Notes: generated by a model from the letters alone, not told the origin. A stretch of 64,000 nucleotides of DNA from Pseudomonas viridiflava (GCF_003702045.1 NZ_RBTP01000012.1:186001-250000), one strand, 5' to 3'. Shown: positions 40,525 through 55,702, counted from the first letter of the stretch. Program-made: numbers and translations.

Positions 40525-43500
40525 ATGCGTCTGAAGTGCATCAAGCTGGCGGGGTTCAAGTCCTTCGTCGACCCCACCACGGTGAACTTCCCCAGTAACA
40601 TGGCGGCCGTTGTCGGCCCTAACGGCTGCGGTAAATCCAACATCATCGACGCCGTGCGCTGGGTCATGGGCGAAAGCTCGGCCAAGAACCTGCGCGGCGA
40701 GTCGATGACCGACGTCATCTTCAACGGGTCCACCAGCCGCAAGCCGGTCAGTCAGGCCAGCATCGAGCTGGTGTTCGACAACTCCGACGGCACGCTGGTG
40801 GGTGAATACGCGGCCTACGCGGAAATCTCCATTCGCCGCAAAGTGACCCGCGACAGCCAGAACAGCTATTACCTCAACGGCACCAAATGCCGTCGTCGTG
40901 ACATCACCGACATCTTCCTTGGCACCGGCCTGGGGCCACGCAGCTACTCGATCATCGAGCAGGGCATGATCTCCAAGCTGATCGAAGCCAAGCCGGAGGA
41001 CCTGCGTAACTTCATCGAAGAAGCGGCCGGTATCTCCAAGTACAAGGAACGCCGTCGCGAAACCGAGAACCGCATTCGTCGCACCCACGAAAACCTGGCA
41101 CGCCTGACCGACCTGCGTGAAGAGCTGGAGCGTCAGTTGGAGCGGCTGCACCGTCAGGCCCAGGCCGCCGAGAAGTATCAGGAATACAAGACCGAAGAGC
41201 GTCAGCTCAAGGCGCAACTGTCGGCGTTGCGCTGGCAGGCCTTGAACGATCAGGTCGGCCAGCGTGAAGCGGTGATTGGCGGTCAGGAAGTCGGATTCGA
41301 AGCGCTGGTCGCCGATCAGCGCAGTGCCGATGCCAGCATCGAAAGGCTGCGGGACGGCCATCATGACCTCTCTGAACGCTTCAATCTGGTGCAGGGCCGC
41401 TTCTATTCGGTGGGTGGCGACATTGCCCGCGTCGAGCAGAGTATTCAGCACGGCCAGCAGCGTCTGCGTCAGTTGCAGGACGATCTGCGCGAAGCCGAGC
41501 GTGCCCGTCAGGAAACCGAATCGCACCTTGGGCACGACACCACGTTGCTGGCCACCCTCAGTGAAGAGCTTGAGATGCTCGAACCCGAGCAGGAGATGAC
41601 CAGCGCGGCTGCCGAAGAGTCCGCCGTCGCCCTGGAAGATGCCGAAGCCGCGATGCACGGCTGGCAAGAACAGTGGGATGTGTTCAATCAACGGTCCGCC
41701 GAGCCGCAGCGCCAGGCCCAGGTTCAGCAATCGCGCATTCAGCAGCTAGAACAGAGCATGGAGCGGCTGGCCGAGCGCCAGCGGCGTCTGGGTGAGGAGC
41801 GTCAATTGTTGGCGGCCGACCCTGAAGACGCCGCCATCCTGGAGCTGAGCGAAGACCTTGCCAGTCGCCAGATGACCCTCGAAGAGCTGCACATGGGCGA
41901 GGAGCAGGCAGTTGAACGTCTTGAGCAACTGCGCGATGCCTTGCAGCGCGCCAATCAGGATCAGCAGCAGGCTCAGGGCGAGCTGCAACGCCTCAATGGG
42001 CGGCTGGCCTCGCTGGAAGCCTTGCAACAGGCTGCACTCGATCCCGACACCGGCACCGCCGAATGGCTGCGCGATCAGCAACTGGATCAGCGTCCGCGTC
42101 TGGCGGAAAACCTCAGGGTCGAGGCTGGCTGGGAAATGGCAGTCGAAACAGTGCTTGGCGCTGACTTGCAAGCCGTTCTGGTGGATGACTTCGGTGAGCT
42201 GGACGTCGCCAGCTTTCAGCAGGGCGATTTGCGTCTGTTGAGTGCGGGTGCCGATACCCCGCGAATGGCAGGCAGTCTGCTGGACAAGGTAGAAAGTGAC
42301 ATTGATTTGTCTGCCTGGTTGGGGCAGGTGATTCCGGTCAACGATCTGGACGAAGCGTTGGCGCGCCGGGGCGAGCTGGCGGCAGGGCAGAGTCTGATCA
42401 GTCGCGACGGTTATTGGGTCGGGCGGCACTTTTTGCGGGTGCGACGCGCCAGCGAAGCGCAGAGCGGGGTGCTGGCGCGAGGGCAGGAATTGCAGCAGCT
42501 CGGGCTTGAGCGTGACGAACGCGAAGTCACGCTGGTCGCGCTAGAAGAACAATTGCTGAGCCTGCGCGAGCAGCAAGCGCAGCAGGAGGAATCAAGAGAG
42601 CAGTTGCGCCGCCGTGTGCAGGATGAAACCCGTCAGCAAAGCGAACTCAATGCGCAACTGTCGGCGGCCAAGGCCAAGGTCGAACAGCTGACGTTGCGCC
42701 GCACACGACTGGACGAAGAGTTGGCCGAACTGGCCGAGCAGCGAGCGCTTGAACATGAGCATCTGGGTGAGTCTCGCCTGGAGTTGCAGGACGCACTGGA
42801 CGCAATGGCGCTGGACACCGAACAGCGCGAGGTGCTGCAGGCTCAGCGCGACAGCCTTCGCGAGCGGCTGGATCGCGTGCGTCAGGAAGCGCGCCTGCAC
42901 AAAGATCGCAGCCACCAGTTGGCAGTGCGTCTGGGTTCACTCAAGGCCCAGCATGATTCGACGCGCCAGGCCCTTGAGCGTTTGCAGATGCAATCCGAGC
43001 GCCTGACGGAAAAGCGCGAGCAGTTGAGCCTGAATCTTGAGGAGGGCGAGGCACCGCTGGAAGAATTGCGGCTCAAGCTGGAAGAATTGCTTGAGCGGCG
43101 CATGGTGGTCGATGACGAGATGCGCATCGCCAAGAACGCACTGGAGGACGCCGACCGTGAGCTGCGGGACGCTGAAAAGCGCCGCACCCAGGCCGAACAG
43201 CAGTCGCAATTGTTGCGTGGCCAACTCGAGCAGCAACGGCTGGAATGGCAGGCCCTGACAGTCCGTCGCAAGGCGTTGCAGGATCAGTTGCACGAGGACG
43301 GCTACGACCTGCACGGTGTGCTTGCCACGCTGACGCCGGAAGCGAGTGAGCAGGCCGCCGAGCAGCAACTGGAGAGCATCGCCGCCCGCATTCAGCGACT
43401 GGGCGCCATCAACCTGGCGGCCATCGATGAGTATCAGCAGCAGTCCGAGCGCAAGCGTTATCTGGACGCTCAGGATGCCGACCTGGTGGAAGCGCTCGAC

Positions 43501-44013
43501 ACGCTCGAAAACGTCATCCGCAAGATCGATAAGGAGACGCGCAATCGCTTCAAAGATACCTTCGATCAGATAAATAGCGGAATTCAGGCACTTTTCCCAA
43601 AAGTTTTCGGTGGCGGCTCCGCTTATTTGGAACTGACGGGCGAAGATTTACTCGATACAGGGGTGACAATCATGGCGCGTCCCCCCGGCAAGAAGAACAG
43701 CACCATTCATTTGCTGTCCGGCGGGGAAAAAGCACTGACTGCGCTGGCATTGGTTTTTGCCATTTTCAAACTCAATCCCGCGCCGTTCTGCATGCTCGAC
43801 GAAGTCGATGCGCCGCTGGACGACGCCAACGTCGGACGCTATGCGCGGCTGGTGAAGGAGATGTCGCAAACGGTGCAATTCATCTACATCACTCACAACA
43901 AGATCGCCATGGAAATGGCCGATCAGCTGATGGGTGTGACGATGCATGAACCCGGGTGTTCAAGGCTGGTTGCGGTGGATGTCGAAGAGGCTATGGCCTT
44001 GGTGGATGCGTAG
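40525..44013 (+). CDS. smc: Chromosome segregation protein SMC
   Basis: A 1162-residue SMC ATPase that with ScpA and ScpB organises the chromosome. Layout: N-terminal ATPase half with Walker A GPNGCGKSN (about 32-40), long coiled coil rich in Glu/Gln/Arg/Leu, a hinge near residues 510-640 (about 42050-42450), the return coiled coil, and the C-terminal half with signature LLSGGEKALTALAL and Walker B FCMLDEVDAPLDDAN. I use the ATG at 40525 (MRLKCIKLAGFKSF), just after the GntR stop. The earlier open frame lies inside that gene. zipA follows after 252 bp. Confidence 0.97.
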   Translation: MRLKCIKLAGFKSFVDPTTVNFPSNMAAVVGPNGCGKSNIIDAVRWVMGESSAKNLRGESMTDVIFNGSTSRKPVSQASIELVFDNSDGTLVGEYAAYAEISIRRKVTRDSQNSYYLNGTKCRRRDITDIFLGTGLGPRSYSIIEQGMISKLIEAKPEDLRNFIEEAAGISKYKERRRETENRIRRTHENLARLTDLREELERQLERLHRQAQAAEKYQEYKTEERQLKAQLSALRWQALNDQVGQREAVIGGQEVGFEALVADQRSADASIERLRDGHHDLSERFNLVQGRFYSVGGDIARVEQSIQHGQQRLRQLQDDLREAERARQETESHLGHDTTLLATLSEELEMLEPEQEMTSAAAEESAVALEDAEAAMHGWQEQWDVFNQRSAEPQRQAQVQQSRIQQLEQSMERLAERQRRLGEERQLLAADPEDAAILELSEDLASRQMTLEELHMGEEQAVERLEQLRDALQRANQDQQQAQGELQRLNGRLASLEALQQAALDPDTGTAEWLRDQQLDQRPRLAENLRVEAGWEMAVETVLGADLQAVLVDDFGELDVASFQQGDLRLLSAGADTPRMAGSLLDKVESDIDLSAWLGQVIPVNDLDEALARRGELAAGQSLISRDGYWVGRHFLRVRRASEAQSGVLARGQELQQLGLERDEREVTLVALEEQLLSLREQQAQQEESREQLRRRVQDETRQQSELNAQLSAAKAKVEQLTLRRTRLDEELAELAEQRALEHEHLGESRLELQDALDAMALDTEQREVLQAQRDSLRERLDRVRQEARLHKDRSHQLAVRLGSLKAQHDSTRQALERLQMQSERLTEKREQLSLNLEEGEAPLEELRLKLEELLERRMVVDDEMRIAKNALEDADRELRDAEKRRTQAEQQSQLLRGQLEQQRLEWQALTVRRKALQDQLHEDGYDLHGVLATLTPEASEQAAEQQLESIAARIQRLGAINLAAIDEYQQQSERKRYLDAQDADLVEALDTLENVIRKIDKETRNRFKDTFDQINSGIQALFPKVFGGGSAYLELTGEDLLDTGVTIMARPPGKKNSTIHLLSGGEKALTALALVFAIFKLNPAPFCMLDEVDAPLDDANVGRYARLVKEMSQTVQFIYITHNKIAMEMADQLMGVTMHEPGCSRLVAVDVEEAMALVDA

Positions 44014-44265
44014 GCTGATAACCGCCGAATGATCTGCAAAACGACATCTGAACGGCTGAAAATGTGACGCGCGTGAGGCAGATATCAGTTTGCGCACCAA
44101 AGAGGTGTAACAGACGGTGTAAAGTTACCTTTGGTCGTGCTAGTTTAGGGACCACTTTTTATTTTTTCGTGGGCAAAATGCCAGTCAGAACATAGACTTG
44201 GCTCCACGTATTAAAGGGGTTTAGGCCCTTATTTTCAGAATTCTTCATTAGAGGCACTGGATTAC

Positions 44266-45141
44266 ATGGAAATCGGTCTGCGCGAGTGGCTGATCGTCAT
44301 CGGCATAATTGTCATTGCCGGTATTCTCTTCGATGGCTGGCGCCGTATGCGCGGCGGTAAGGGAAAATTGAAATTCAGGCTTGATCGGAGCTTTTCCAAC
44401 CTTCCGGACGACGAGGAACCTGCCTCCGCCGAAGTGCTGGGGCCGCCCCGTGTGCTGGATACCCACAAAGAGCCGCATCTGGACGAGCACGACCTTCCGT
44501 CGATGAGTGCCAGCCCGCGAGACAACGTGCGCGAGAGCGCTCGTGAGAGCAAGCGCAGCAATGGCGACAAGAAGCGCAAGGGCGAGCCGCATCAGGGCGA
44601 CCTGAATCTGGACATGGACGGCCCGAGCCTGTTTACCGGCCGTGACGAAGACTTCCCGGACGACAAGCCTGCGCAACGCATCACTGAAGACAAAGACCTG
44701 CCTCCGGTTGAGGAAGTGCTGGTCATCAGCGTGATTTCCCGCAGCGAAGGCGGTTTCAAAGGGCCTGCGCTGTTGCAGAACATCCTGGAAAGCGGCCTGC
44801 GTTTCGGCGAGATGGACATCTTCCATCGTCACGAAAGCATGGCGGGTAACGGCGAAGTGCTGTTCTCGATGGCCAACGCCGTCAAGCCGGGGATTTTCGA
44901 TCTGGACGACATCGACCATTTCAGCACCCGCGCCGTGAGCTTCTTCCTGGGTCTGCCGGGTCCTCGTCATCCCAAGCAGGCGTTTGACGTGATGGTCGCA
45001 GCAGCACGCAAGCTGGCGCATGAACTGGACGGCGAGCTGAAAGATGATCAGCGCAGCGTCATGACCGCGCAAACCATCGAGCACTACCGCCAGCGCATCG
45101 TTGAGTTCGAGCGTCGCGCACTGACTCAGCGTCGCGGCTGA
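44266..45141 (+). CDS. zipA: Cell division protein ZipA
   Basis: A 291-residue divisome protein that tethers FtsZ to the inner membrane. The N-terminal helix (residues about 4-24, [20 protein letters not shown]) is followed by a basic patch, a long charged linker (about 35-140), and the C-terminal FtsZ-binding domain starting near [26 protein letters not shown] lies before the ATG. It has its own 252-bp leader after smc and ends before two hairpins. Confidence 0.95.
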   Translation: MEIGLREWLIVIGIIVIAGILFDGWRRMRGGKGKLKFRLDRSFSNLPDDEEPASAEVLGPPRVLDTHKEPHLDEHDLPSMSASPRDNVRESARESKRSNGDKKRKGEPHQGDLNLDMDGPSLFTGRDEDFPDDKPAQRITEDKDLPPVEEVLVISVISRSEGGFKGPALLQNILESGLRFGEMDIFHRHESMAGNGEVLFSMANAVKPGIFDLDDIDHFSTRAVSFFLGLPGPRHPKQAFDVMVAAARKLAHELDGELKDDQRSVMTAQTIEHYRQRIVEFERRALTQRRG

Positions 45142-45165
45142 GGCTCGCTTGCCAGCCCTTGTTGA

Positions 45166-47604
<2,439 letters not shown>

Positions 47605-47644
47605 GCCATGCGCTCGGCTCACTGAATGCGCAGCCTTACCATTT

Positions 47645-47820
47645 GTGACGCGGAGCATCCCGGGATGCATGCCCACCGGAGCGGTGGGCACGATCAGTGC
47701 TGAGGCGGGTTTGTGTATAAAGCGAGCGATTGATCGCTCTCATGCTCCGCGTGGTAATGCCTCTCAGGACGCTCTGCTTCCCGGGCGGCATGCCCACGCG
47801 GAGCGATGAGTATGATCAGG
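47645..47820. repeat. Dispersed repeat of the second family, two tandem copies
   Basis: The unit CCCGGG..GCATGCCCAC..GGAGCG...G.ACGATCAG occurs at 47659-47697 and again at 47781-47819. Between them lies ATTGATCGCTCTCATGCTCCG, GTGGTAATGCCTCTCAGGAC and GCTCTGC, which matches 2664-2712. It fills most of the 354-bp gap between ligA and the peptidase-like gene, where I see no gene. Confidence 0.65.
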
Positions 47821-47958
47821 TTGGGTTGTGTGTAATGACAGCACCATTCTGGTCTGGAAAACCTGCGCTTTTCGCCTTTATTCACTGGGCCCAATTATAT
47901 TTTGAACCCCTGAAGCTCCCGCACGATCTAGTCCATGCAAGGCCCACGGGAGATCGCC

Positions 47959-49125
47959 ATGTATCGCTTTTTCGAACAATTGAGTTCACGTATTACCGCG
48001 CCCTTTGTCGGTGAAACCAAACGCAACAGCAAAGTCTGGCAATGTCAGTGCGGACAATCGGTGTTTTTCCCTAATACCCAATGCCTGGCGTGCTCGGCAG
48101 CACTGGGTTACCTGCCGGAGCAGGGCCGTATTGCGGCGCTGGAGCCGGGGCCTGAGCCTACCACATGGCGTTTGAGCGATGAGCCGGGTGCAGGTGTCTA
48201 TCGACGCTGCGCCAATCTCGACACGCCGGCTGCGTGCAACTGGTTGTTTCCGGCCCACAACATGGGCGAGTTCTGCGTAGCCTGCAGCCTGAATCGCACC
48301 ATCCCTGACCTGTCCATCCCGGAAAACGGTGAGCGCTGGCGTAAGGTCGAAACCGCAAAGCGGCGTCTGGTCGCACAGTTGATTTCATTGGGCTTGCAGG
48401 TCATTCCCAAGGCAGTCGATGAAGAAGCCGGGCTGGCGTTCGACTTTGTCGGCGTAGATCTGGAAGGCAATCTCCCCACCACTGGCCACGCCAATGGCCT
48501 GATCACGCTGAACATCGAAGAGGCCGACGACGCGCACCGCGAAGCCATGCGCGTACAGATGCACGAACCTTACCGTACCTTGCTTGGCCACTTTCGCCAT
48601 GAAGTCGGGCACTACTACTGGGACAGGCTGATCGCCAATACCTACTGGCAGGAAAGCTACCGCAACCTGTTTGGCGACGAGCGAGCCAGTTATGCCGACG
48701 CGCTGGATCACCATTATCAGAACGGTGCGCCTGATAATTGGCAGGAAAGCTTCGTCAGCGCGTACGCCACCATGCACCCGTGGGAAGACTGGGCCGAAAC
48801 CTGGGCGCATTACCTGCACATGATGGATGCGGTCGACACGGCGCTGGGCTTTGGCATGAGCGCACGCGACATGGAGCTCGACTACCAGCCATTCCCGCTG
48901 GAAACGCTGTTCGACCCACAGCACCCTGGCGGCCCGGCGTTCTTGTCGTTCGTCAACGCCTGGATCGAACTGGCGGGGATGCTCAACGAGCTCTCACGCA
49001 GTATGGGTCAGCCGGATTTCTACCCGTTCGTGCTGTCGCCCGCGGTCATCGCCAAGCTGCACTTCATCCATCTGGTAATCCAGGATGCCGGTGGCAAGGC
49101 GGATGAGGTGTTGCAGGCGCAATAA
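47959..49125 (+). CDS. Putative zinc-binding metallopeptidase with zinc-ribbon domain
   Basis: A 388-residue cytoplasmic protein. The N-terminus has a zinc ribbon (WQCQCGQSVFFPNTQCLAC, residues about 28-46), and further cysteines follow (RRCANLD, FCVACSL). The centre carries a metallopeptidase motif HEVGHYYW at about residue 215, with downstream acidic residues in EDWAETWAHYLHMMD that could be the third ligand. No signal peptide. Belongs to the conserved putative zinc-binding peptidase family whose substrate is unknown. The ATG at 47959 has GGGAGA upstream. It also follows ligA in other pseudomonads. Confidence 0.82.
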   Translation: MYRFFEQLSSRITAPFVGETKRNSKVWQCQCGQSVFFPNTQCLACSAALGYLPEQGRIAALEPGPEPTTWRLSDEPGAGVYRRCANLDTPAACNWLFPAHNMGEFCVACSLNRTIPDLSIPENGERWRKVETAKRRLVAQLISLGLQVIPKAVDEEAGLAFDFVGVDLEGNLPTTGHANGLITLNIEEADDAHREAMRVQMHEPYRTLLGHFRHEVGHYYWDRLIANTYWQESYRNLFGDERASYADALDHHYQNGAPDNWQESFVSAYATMHPWEDWAETWAHYLHMMDAVDTALGFGMSARDMELDYQPFPLETLFDPQHPGGPAFLSFVNAWIELAGMLNELSRSMGQPDFYPFVLSPAVIAKLHFIHLVIQDAGGKADEVLQAQ

Positions 49126-49270
49126 ACAGTCGGGAAAAGACACCCGACCGTGGGCGGCGGCTTGCTGGCGATGGCGTTGATGCGTGTATCAGCTGATCTG
49201 CGTGATCGCACATGGCCGGCCAGCCGCCTCTTATCAAGCAACCTGTAATCCACTGAAGAAACGCGTTTTT

Positions 49271-49318
49271 GTGGGAGCGGACCGGGCGGCGCTCCGTCGA
49301 AGACGTGGTGGTGCCGCC
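49271..49318. repeat. Truncated composite REP remnant
   Basis: GTGGGAGCGGACC (half a REP core) runs directly into GTCGAAGACGTGGTGGTGCC, a sequence from the flanking module, with the middle of the composite repeat missing. It looks like an internal deletion of the 33155-33356 type element. Confidence 0.6.
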
Positions 49319-49342
49319 GACTAGAGCATGCCTTGGCGTTCG

Positions 49343-49831
49343 TCAAAGCTTCAACACTAGCCGCCGCTCAAAGCCTATCCGTCCGCGGTAGGCTTCGCCG
49401 GTATCGATCCAGCCTTGCCCCACATACAGCCCGATAGCTGCCGCATTGTCGGCATCCACCGAGAGCATCAGTTGCGTGATGTCGGGCCACTTCAGACTCA
49501 ACGCCGCTGGCAGCGCTTTCAAGCATGCCTTGCCTAATCCCTTTCCCTGTTCGCGACGATCGATTTGCAGTGCATGCAGGGTCGCGGTCGCCTCTTCCAG
49601 TGCCCAGTGCGGCAGGCAATCCCCACGTTTGAGCATGAAAAAACCTTTGGGCAGCTCATCGATCAGCAGCACGAAACCCGCAATGTTGACGCTGGGATTG
49701 ACGAGAAGTGTGTTAAGCGCGGCGTGGATATCGCCCGAAAACTGAATCTGTTCCGGCGCGATCTCCAGCGTTTCGAGCTGCTGACACTGGGTTGGAGTGA
49801 GTTCTTCGTAGCTGACCAATCGAGTCTGCAT
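49343..49831 (-). CDS. GNAT family N-acetyltransferase
   Basis: A 162-residue acetyltransferase. The acetyl-CoA loop is visible as ATLHALQIDRREQGKGLGKACLKALP (Q/R-x-x-G-x-G/A), followed by LMLSVDADNAAAIGLYVGQGW, the usual closing strand-helix. Substrate unknown. The start is the ATG at 49831 (MQTRLVSYEELTPTQ). An upstream TTG adds two residues. It is convergent with the peptidase-like gene and lies opposite the 4.5S RNA promoter. Confidence 0.88.
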   Translation of the reverse strand: MQTRLVSYEELTPTQCQQLETLEIAPEQIQFSGDIHAALNTLLVNPSVNIAGFVLLIDELPKGFFMLKRGDCLPHWALEEATATLHALQIDRREQGKGLGKACLKALPAALSLKWPDITQLMLSVDADNAAAIGLYVGQGWIDTGEAYRGRIGFERRLVLKL

Positions 49832-49966
49832 GGGCAACCTGTCGGCTGAGGGTGATCGGACGGGCAGGGTACAGGATCATTCTGTCTCTCTTCCAGCGCC
49901 CGAAGCCCATCCCGGCCCCGTCACACAAGTGCTTGAGCCTGATCGAAATTTTTATCCAGCCAGTGG

Positions 49967-49994
49967 TTGTAAACTCGTTCCAGACCGGTACAAT
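49967..49994 (+). promoter_or_regulatory. Sigma-70 promoter of the 4.5S RNA
   Basis: TTGTAA (49967-49972), 16-bp spacer, TACAAT (49989-49994). Transcription would start near 50001, about 25 bases before the mature RNA, which fits a precursor trimmed by RNase P. Confidence 0.65.
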
Positions 49995-50026
49995 GGCGCG
50001 GCTCGCCAACTGGTGAGCGTCGTTAT

Positions 50027-50137
50027 GGTGACCCCATCGGTCCCCCCGCAACGATTACCCGTGAACCTGGTCAGATCCGGAAGGAAGCAGCCACAGCGGG
50101 AACATTGTGTGCCGGGGTGTGGCTGGTGGGGGCACCA
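50027..50137 (+). ncRNA. ffs: Signal recognition particle 4.5S RNA
   Basis: The universally conserved SRP apical segment GGTCAGATCCGGAAGGAAGC plus AGCC at 50069-50092, with the partner strand GTGTGCCGGGGTGTGGCTGG downstream, identifies the RNA that binds Ffh and directs membrane proteins to the translocon. The closing helix pairs GGTG-A-CCCC (50027-50035) with GGGG-G-CACC (50128-50136). The exact ends are inferred from this pairing and could be off by a few bases. Confidence 0.95.
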
Positions 50138-50399
50138 CCTTAACGAACCTCTGTCGGTCCTCGACGCAGCATTACCTCCCAACATCCAATCTCCTGTTGC
50201 ATCCCCTTCAAAGCCTCGCGTCTGAAAAAACAGGGCTGATGCACGAAGTCGGCAAATAATCTGAACACTCGCGTCAGCAGACCACCTAAAACCCTACGCG
50301 TCGCTTGAAACCGTTTTACGGCAAGGGGCATATCGGGTCGCTGCGGGTGTCAAAGGCTTTTCGGTCGGGCGTCTCGCAGCTATGCAGCCGGAGGACCGA
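50138..50399 (+). other. Gap between the 4.5S RNA and the MscS gene
   Basis: No gene and no clear rho-independent terminator was found after the 4.5S RNA. The GGAGGA ribosome-binding site of the next gene is at its right end. Confidence 0.4.
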
Positions 50400-51524
50400 A
50401 TGGAACATGACATCATCCTTTTTTTCACCGAATCGGAATTTTTAGGCATTTCACTGGCGAACTGGATTTTGGCCATCGTCGCTTCGACGCTGAGCTTCGT
50501 CCTGGTTCGCGGTGCGATTGGTTTTGTATTGCGCAAGATCCGCACGCGTTCATCCGCGCCCAACGCGCAGTTGAGTTATATCGCCGTTGAGGTGCTATCC
50601 GGCACCAGCAATACGCTGATTTTGCTGGCGTCACTGCTGATCGGCGTCGGCATGCTCGATCTGCCGGAGCGCTGGCTCGGGCGTGTCAGCAGCCTGTGGT
50701 TCGTGGTTGCGGCGCTCCAGGTCGGGCTGTGGGCGAACCGGGCGATTGCGCTGGCGTTGTATCGCTATTTTGCACGGCACAGTACGACCAGCACTTTTCA
50801 GGGCAGCGCGCTGGCGACCTTGAGTCTCTGGGGTGCGAAGGTTCTGTTGTGGGCCACGGTGCTGATGGCAATGCTGTCCAACGTTGGGGTCAACATCACG
50901 GCGTTCGTAGCCAGTCTTGGCGTGGGCGGTATCGCCGTGGCGCTGGCGGTGCAGAACATTCTGGGTGATGTGTTCGCTTCGCTGGCCATTGCCGTGGACA
51001 AGCCCTTTGAGATCGGCGATTTCATTGTGGTGGGCACGTTGTCCGGTACGGTTGAGCATGTGGGCCTCAAGACCACGCGCATCCGCAGTCTGGGCGGCGA
51101 GCAGATCGTCATGGCCAATGCCGACATGATCGGCAGCACCATTCAGAACTACAAGCGATTGCAGGAGCGGCGCATCGTGTTCGACTTCAGGCTGACCTAC
51201 GACTGTTCCGTGGATCAGGTGCGTGAAGTGCCGAAGAAGGTCGAAGAAATCATCCGCCGCCAGAAGAATGCGCGCTTCGACCGTTCGCACTTTCGCAGCT
51301 TTGGCGAAACGTCGCTGGAGTTCGAGACGGTCTACATCGTGCTCGACCCCAGTTACAACATCTATATGGATGTGCAGCAGGCGATCAATCTGGACATCAT
51401 GGAAGCGTTTGCCGACATGGATGTGCGCTTCGCCTTTCCGTCACGCACGGTGTACGTGGCATCCTTGCCCGAGTCCAGAGCGTCGAAGCAGACCGCTCTG
51501 GAGATGGACAACGTTCAGGCCTGA
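50400..51524 (+). CDS. MscS-type mechanosensitive channel
   Basis: A 374-residue small-conductance mechanosensitive channel homologue. Hydrophobic helices occupy about residues 15-38, 55-80, 88-112, 135-160 and the pore helix about 165-200, with the glycine/alanine-rich pattern NVGVNITAFVASLGVGGIAVALAVQNILGDVFAS that is diagnostic. The cytoplasmic beta domain follows (FEIGDFIVVG...GTVEHVGLKTTRIRSLGGEQIVMANADM). Larger than E. coli MscS (286) owing to extra N-terminal helices. The ATG at 50400 follows GGAGGA. Role in hypo-osmotic shock is by family. Confidence 0.93.
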   Translation: MEHDIILFFTESEFLGISLANWILAIVASTLSFVLVRGAIGFVLRKIRTRSSAPNAQLSYIAVEVLSGTSNTLILLASLLIGVGMLDLPERWLGRVSSLWFVVAALQVGLWANRAIALALYRYFARHSTTSTFQGSALATLSLWGAKVLLWATVLMAMLSNVGVNITAFVASLGVGGIAVALAVQNILGDVFASLAIAVDKPFEIGDFIVVGTLSGTVEHVGLKTTRIRSLGGEQIVMANADMIGSTIQNYKRLQERRIVFDFRLTYDCSVDQVREVPKKVEEIIRRQKNARFDRSHFRSFGETSLEFETVYIVLDPSYNIYMDVQQAINLDIMEAFADMDVRFAFPSRTVYVASLPESRASKQTALEMDNVQA

Positions 51525-51532
51525 CACCCGAT

Positions 51533-53218
51533 TCAGGCCTTGTGGTGGCTGAACTGCAAGGCATTGGTCAGATCACCCATCGGCTGTTGCCCGCGGGCGA
51601 TCATTGCGTCGTCGCGGCGTTTGAGGCCGTCGAGCTTTTCCAGGCCGTGAACACGGGTGATCAGGCGCAGGATCGATGCCGTGTCGTAAACCGTATGGTC
51701 GACCGTGCCCTTGCGGGCGAACGGTGAGATGACCAGCGCCGGAACGCGTGTGCCGGGGCCGAAACGGTCGCCTTTGGGCGGCGCTACGTGGTCCCACCAG
51801 CCGCCGTTTTCATCCACGGTGATCACGATCACCATGTTTTCCCACTGCGGACTGTTGCGCAGCACCTTGACCACACGGTCTATGTGTCGATCACCCGAGG
51901 CCACGTCGGCGTAGCCCGCGTGCATGTTCAAGTTGCCTTGAGGTTTATAGAACGTGACGGCAGGCAGCTTGCCGGCTTCAGCGTCGGCCAGAAAGCGGTT
52001 GGTGCTCGACTCGTCACCCAGGCCGCCGTCACGCAACCGGCGTTTGCGCTCGGCAGGGTTTTGCGGGCCTTGCTTCACGAAGTAGTTGAACGGTTGGTGA
52101 TGGTATTGGAAGTTGGGGATCTTGGGGATGCCGGTAGAGTCCTTGAATTCATCCAGCGTGACCTGCCACGCGCCTGCGTACCACGCCCAGTCGATGTCTT
52201 TTTTCGACAGCTTGTCGCCAATGTGCTCATGGCTCTGAGGCACCAGCACGTTGGCCAGATCCGGTTTGGAGTAGTCGGGGTTTTGCGGATCACGCAGCCA
52301 GGTAGGCCAGTAGGGCGGGGCCAGGGTGTTGACCGCGTAGCCGTCCGGGGTGATCGCGCTGGGGCCGAACTGTGGCGGTCCTTCCATCGCGCTGGCGGGG
52401 GACTTGTCCAATGGCTTGAGGCGCGGGTCTTGCGGGTCGTCACTTTGCAGCGTCGCGATCTGCGATTTGGCAGGCGAGTTTGCAGCGTCGGGGTAGACCG
52501 GCGCCGTCGCTGAAATCAGGTACTGGTGGTTGAGGAACGAGCCGCCGAAGGCACCCTGGAAAAAGTTGTCGCACAGCACGAACTCTTTCGCCACGTCCCA
52601 CAGGCGCAGCGAATATTGCGTCTGTGCGTAATGGCCCATCGTCAGACCGCCGGAATCGGCCCAGGCCACGAAGTGGTCGTTTTTGCCTTCGTTGATCTGC
52701 ATCTGGTTCTGATAGAACACATGCCACAGGTCGCGGGTGACTAGGCTCAGCGGCAAGTCTTCGCTGTTCGGCCCTTTGAGCGGGAAGGGCGCATTGGGCA
52801 GATTTTCCTGAAACTGCACGCCGGCCGGGTAGCTGACCCCATCCACGCTCTGCGGACCGACCTGCAATACGCCGCCCCAGGCTGGCGGGAGTTTTTCCAG
52901 TAGATGGCCATCTCGGTCGCGCTGTTGATAGTCGGCAGGCTTAAGTGCAGACAACGGTTTCTCTACGCCTGGGAAATTGCCAAACAGGTTATTGAAGCTG
53001 CGGTTTTCCGCGTAGATCACCACGACCGTCTTGATGTTGTCGCTCAAGGCTTTGTCCAGCGCGGCACCGGTCAGGTGTTTTTCAGCGGCAGCCGGTGGCT
53101 TTTCACCCGCAGTGACATAACTGCTGAGCGTAACCCCCGCGCCTAGCGCCGCCATGCCGCCCAGAAAGCGACGACGGCTGGGGTGGAGGGTGGAATCGTC
53201 GTCGGGTCTGTCGGTCAT
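51533..53218 (-). CDS. Tat-exported phosphoesterase (AcpA/phospholipase C superfamily)
   Basis: A 561-residue enzyme of the phosphoesterase family that includes AcpA acid phosphatase and non-haemolytic phospholipase C. The N-terminus has a twin-arginine signal, [20 protein letters not shown] (residues about 14-33). The metal and nucleophile region is [16 protein letters not shown] (E-N-R-S-F), and later [17 protein letters not shown] and [18 protein letters not shown] complete the family motifs. Expected in the periplasm or outside. Substrate (phosphate monoesters or phospholipid) is not decided by sequence. Convergent with the MscS gene, eight bases apart. Confidence 0.87.
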   Translation of the reverse strand: MTDRPDDDSTLHPSRRRFLGGMAALGAGVTLSSYVTAGEKPPAAAEKHLTGAALDKALSDNIKTVVVIYAENRSFNNLFGNFPGVEKPLSALKPADYQQRDRDGHLLEKLPPAWGGVLQVGPQSVDGVSYPAGVQFQENLPNAPFPLKGPNSEDLPLSLVTRDLWHVFYQNQMQINEGKNDHFVAWADSGGLTMGHYAQTQYSLRLWDVAKEFVLCDNFFQGAFGGSFLNHQYLISATAPVYPDAANSPAKSQIATLQSDDPQDPRLKPLDKSPASAMEGPPQFGPSAITPDGYAVNTLAPPYWPTWLRDPQNPDYSKPDLANVLVPQSHEHIGDKLSKKDIDWAWYAGAWQVTLDEFKDSTGIPKIPNFQYHHQPFNYFVKQGPQNPAERKRRLRDGGLGDESSTNRFLADAEAGKLPAVTFYKPQGNLNMHAGYADVASGDRHIDRVVKVLRNSPQWENMVIVITVDENGGWWDHVAPPKGDRFGPGTRVPALVISPFARKGTVDHTVYDTASILRLITRVHGLEKLDGLKRRDDAMIARGQQPMGDLTNALQFSHHKA

Positions 53219-53440
53219 CGCGAATACCTGTCTGAATTATGTGTTACCAAAGATTTCAGGCGAGCGTAGCGATGGAATATGACGCTATTGCTACAACGCC
53301 GGCAGCCTCTTTTGATGAAAACATGTTCATGGGCAGGCAAATTCGGCCGTCAGGCCACAATAAGCAGGACACCGGATGCAATTTTGTCCCTGCTCGGCTA
53401 GCATTGGCGGTCTTCCGCTTACCAGTCGCGACGGTTTTCA

Positions 53441-55642
<2,202 letters not shown>

Positions 55643-55702
55643 CTGACGGCACGGCGTTTAAGCGCCGCGCCAACGAACCATCCATATTCGAGGAGATTTC
55701 CC

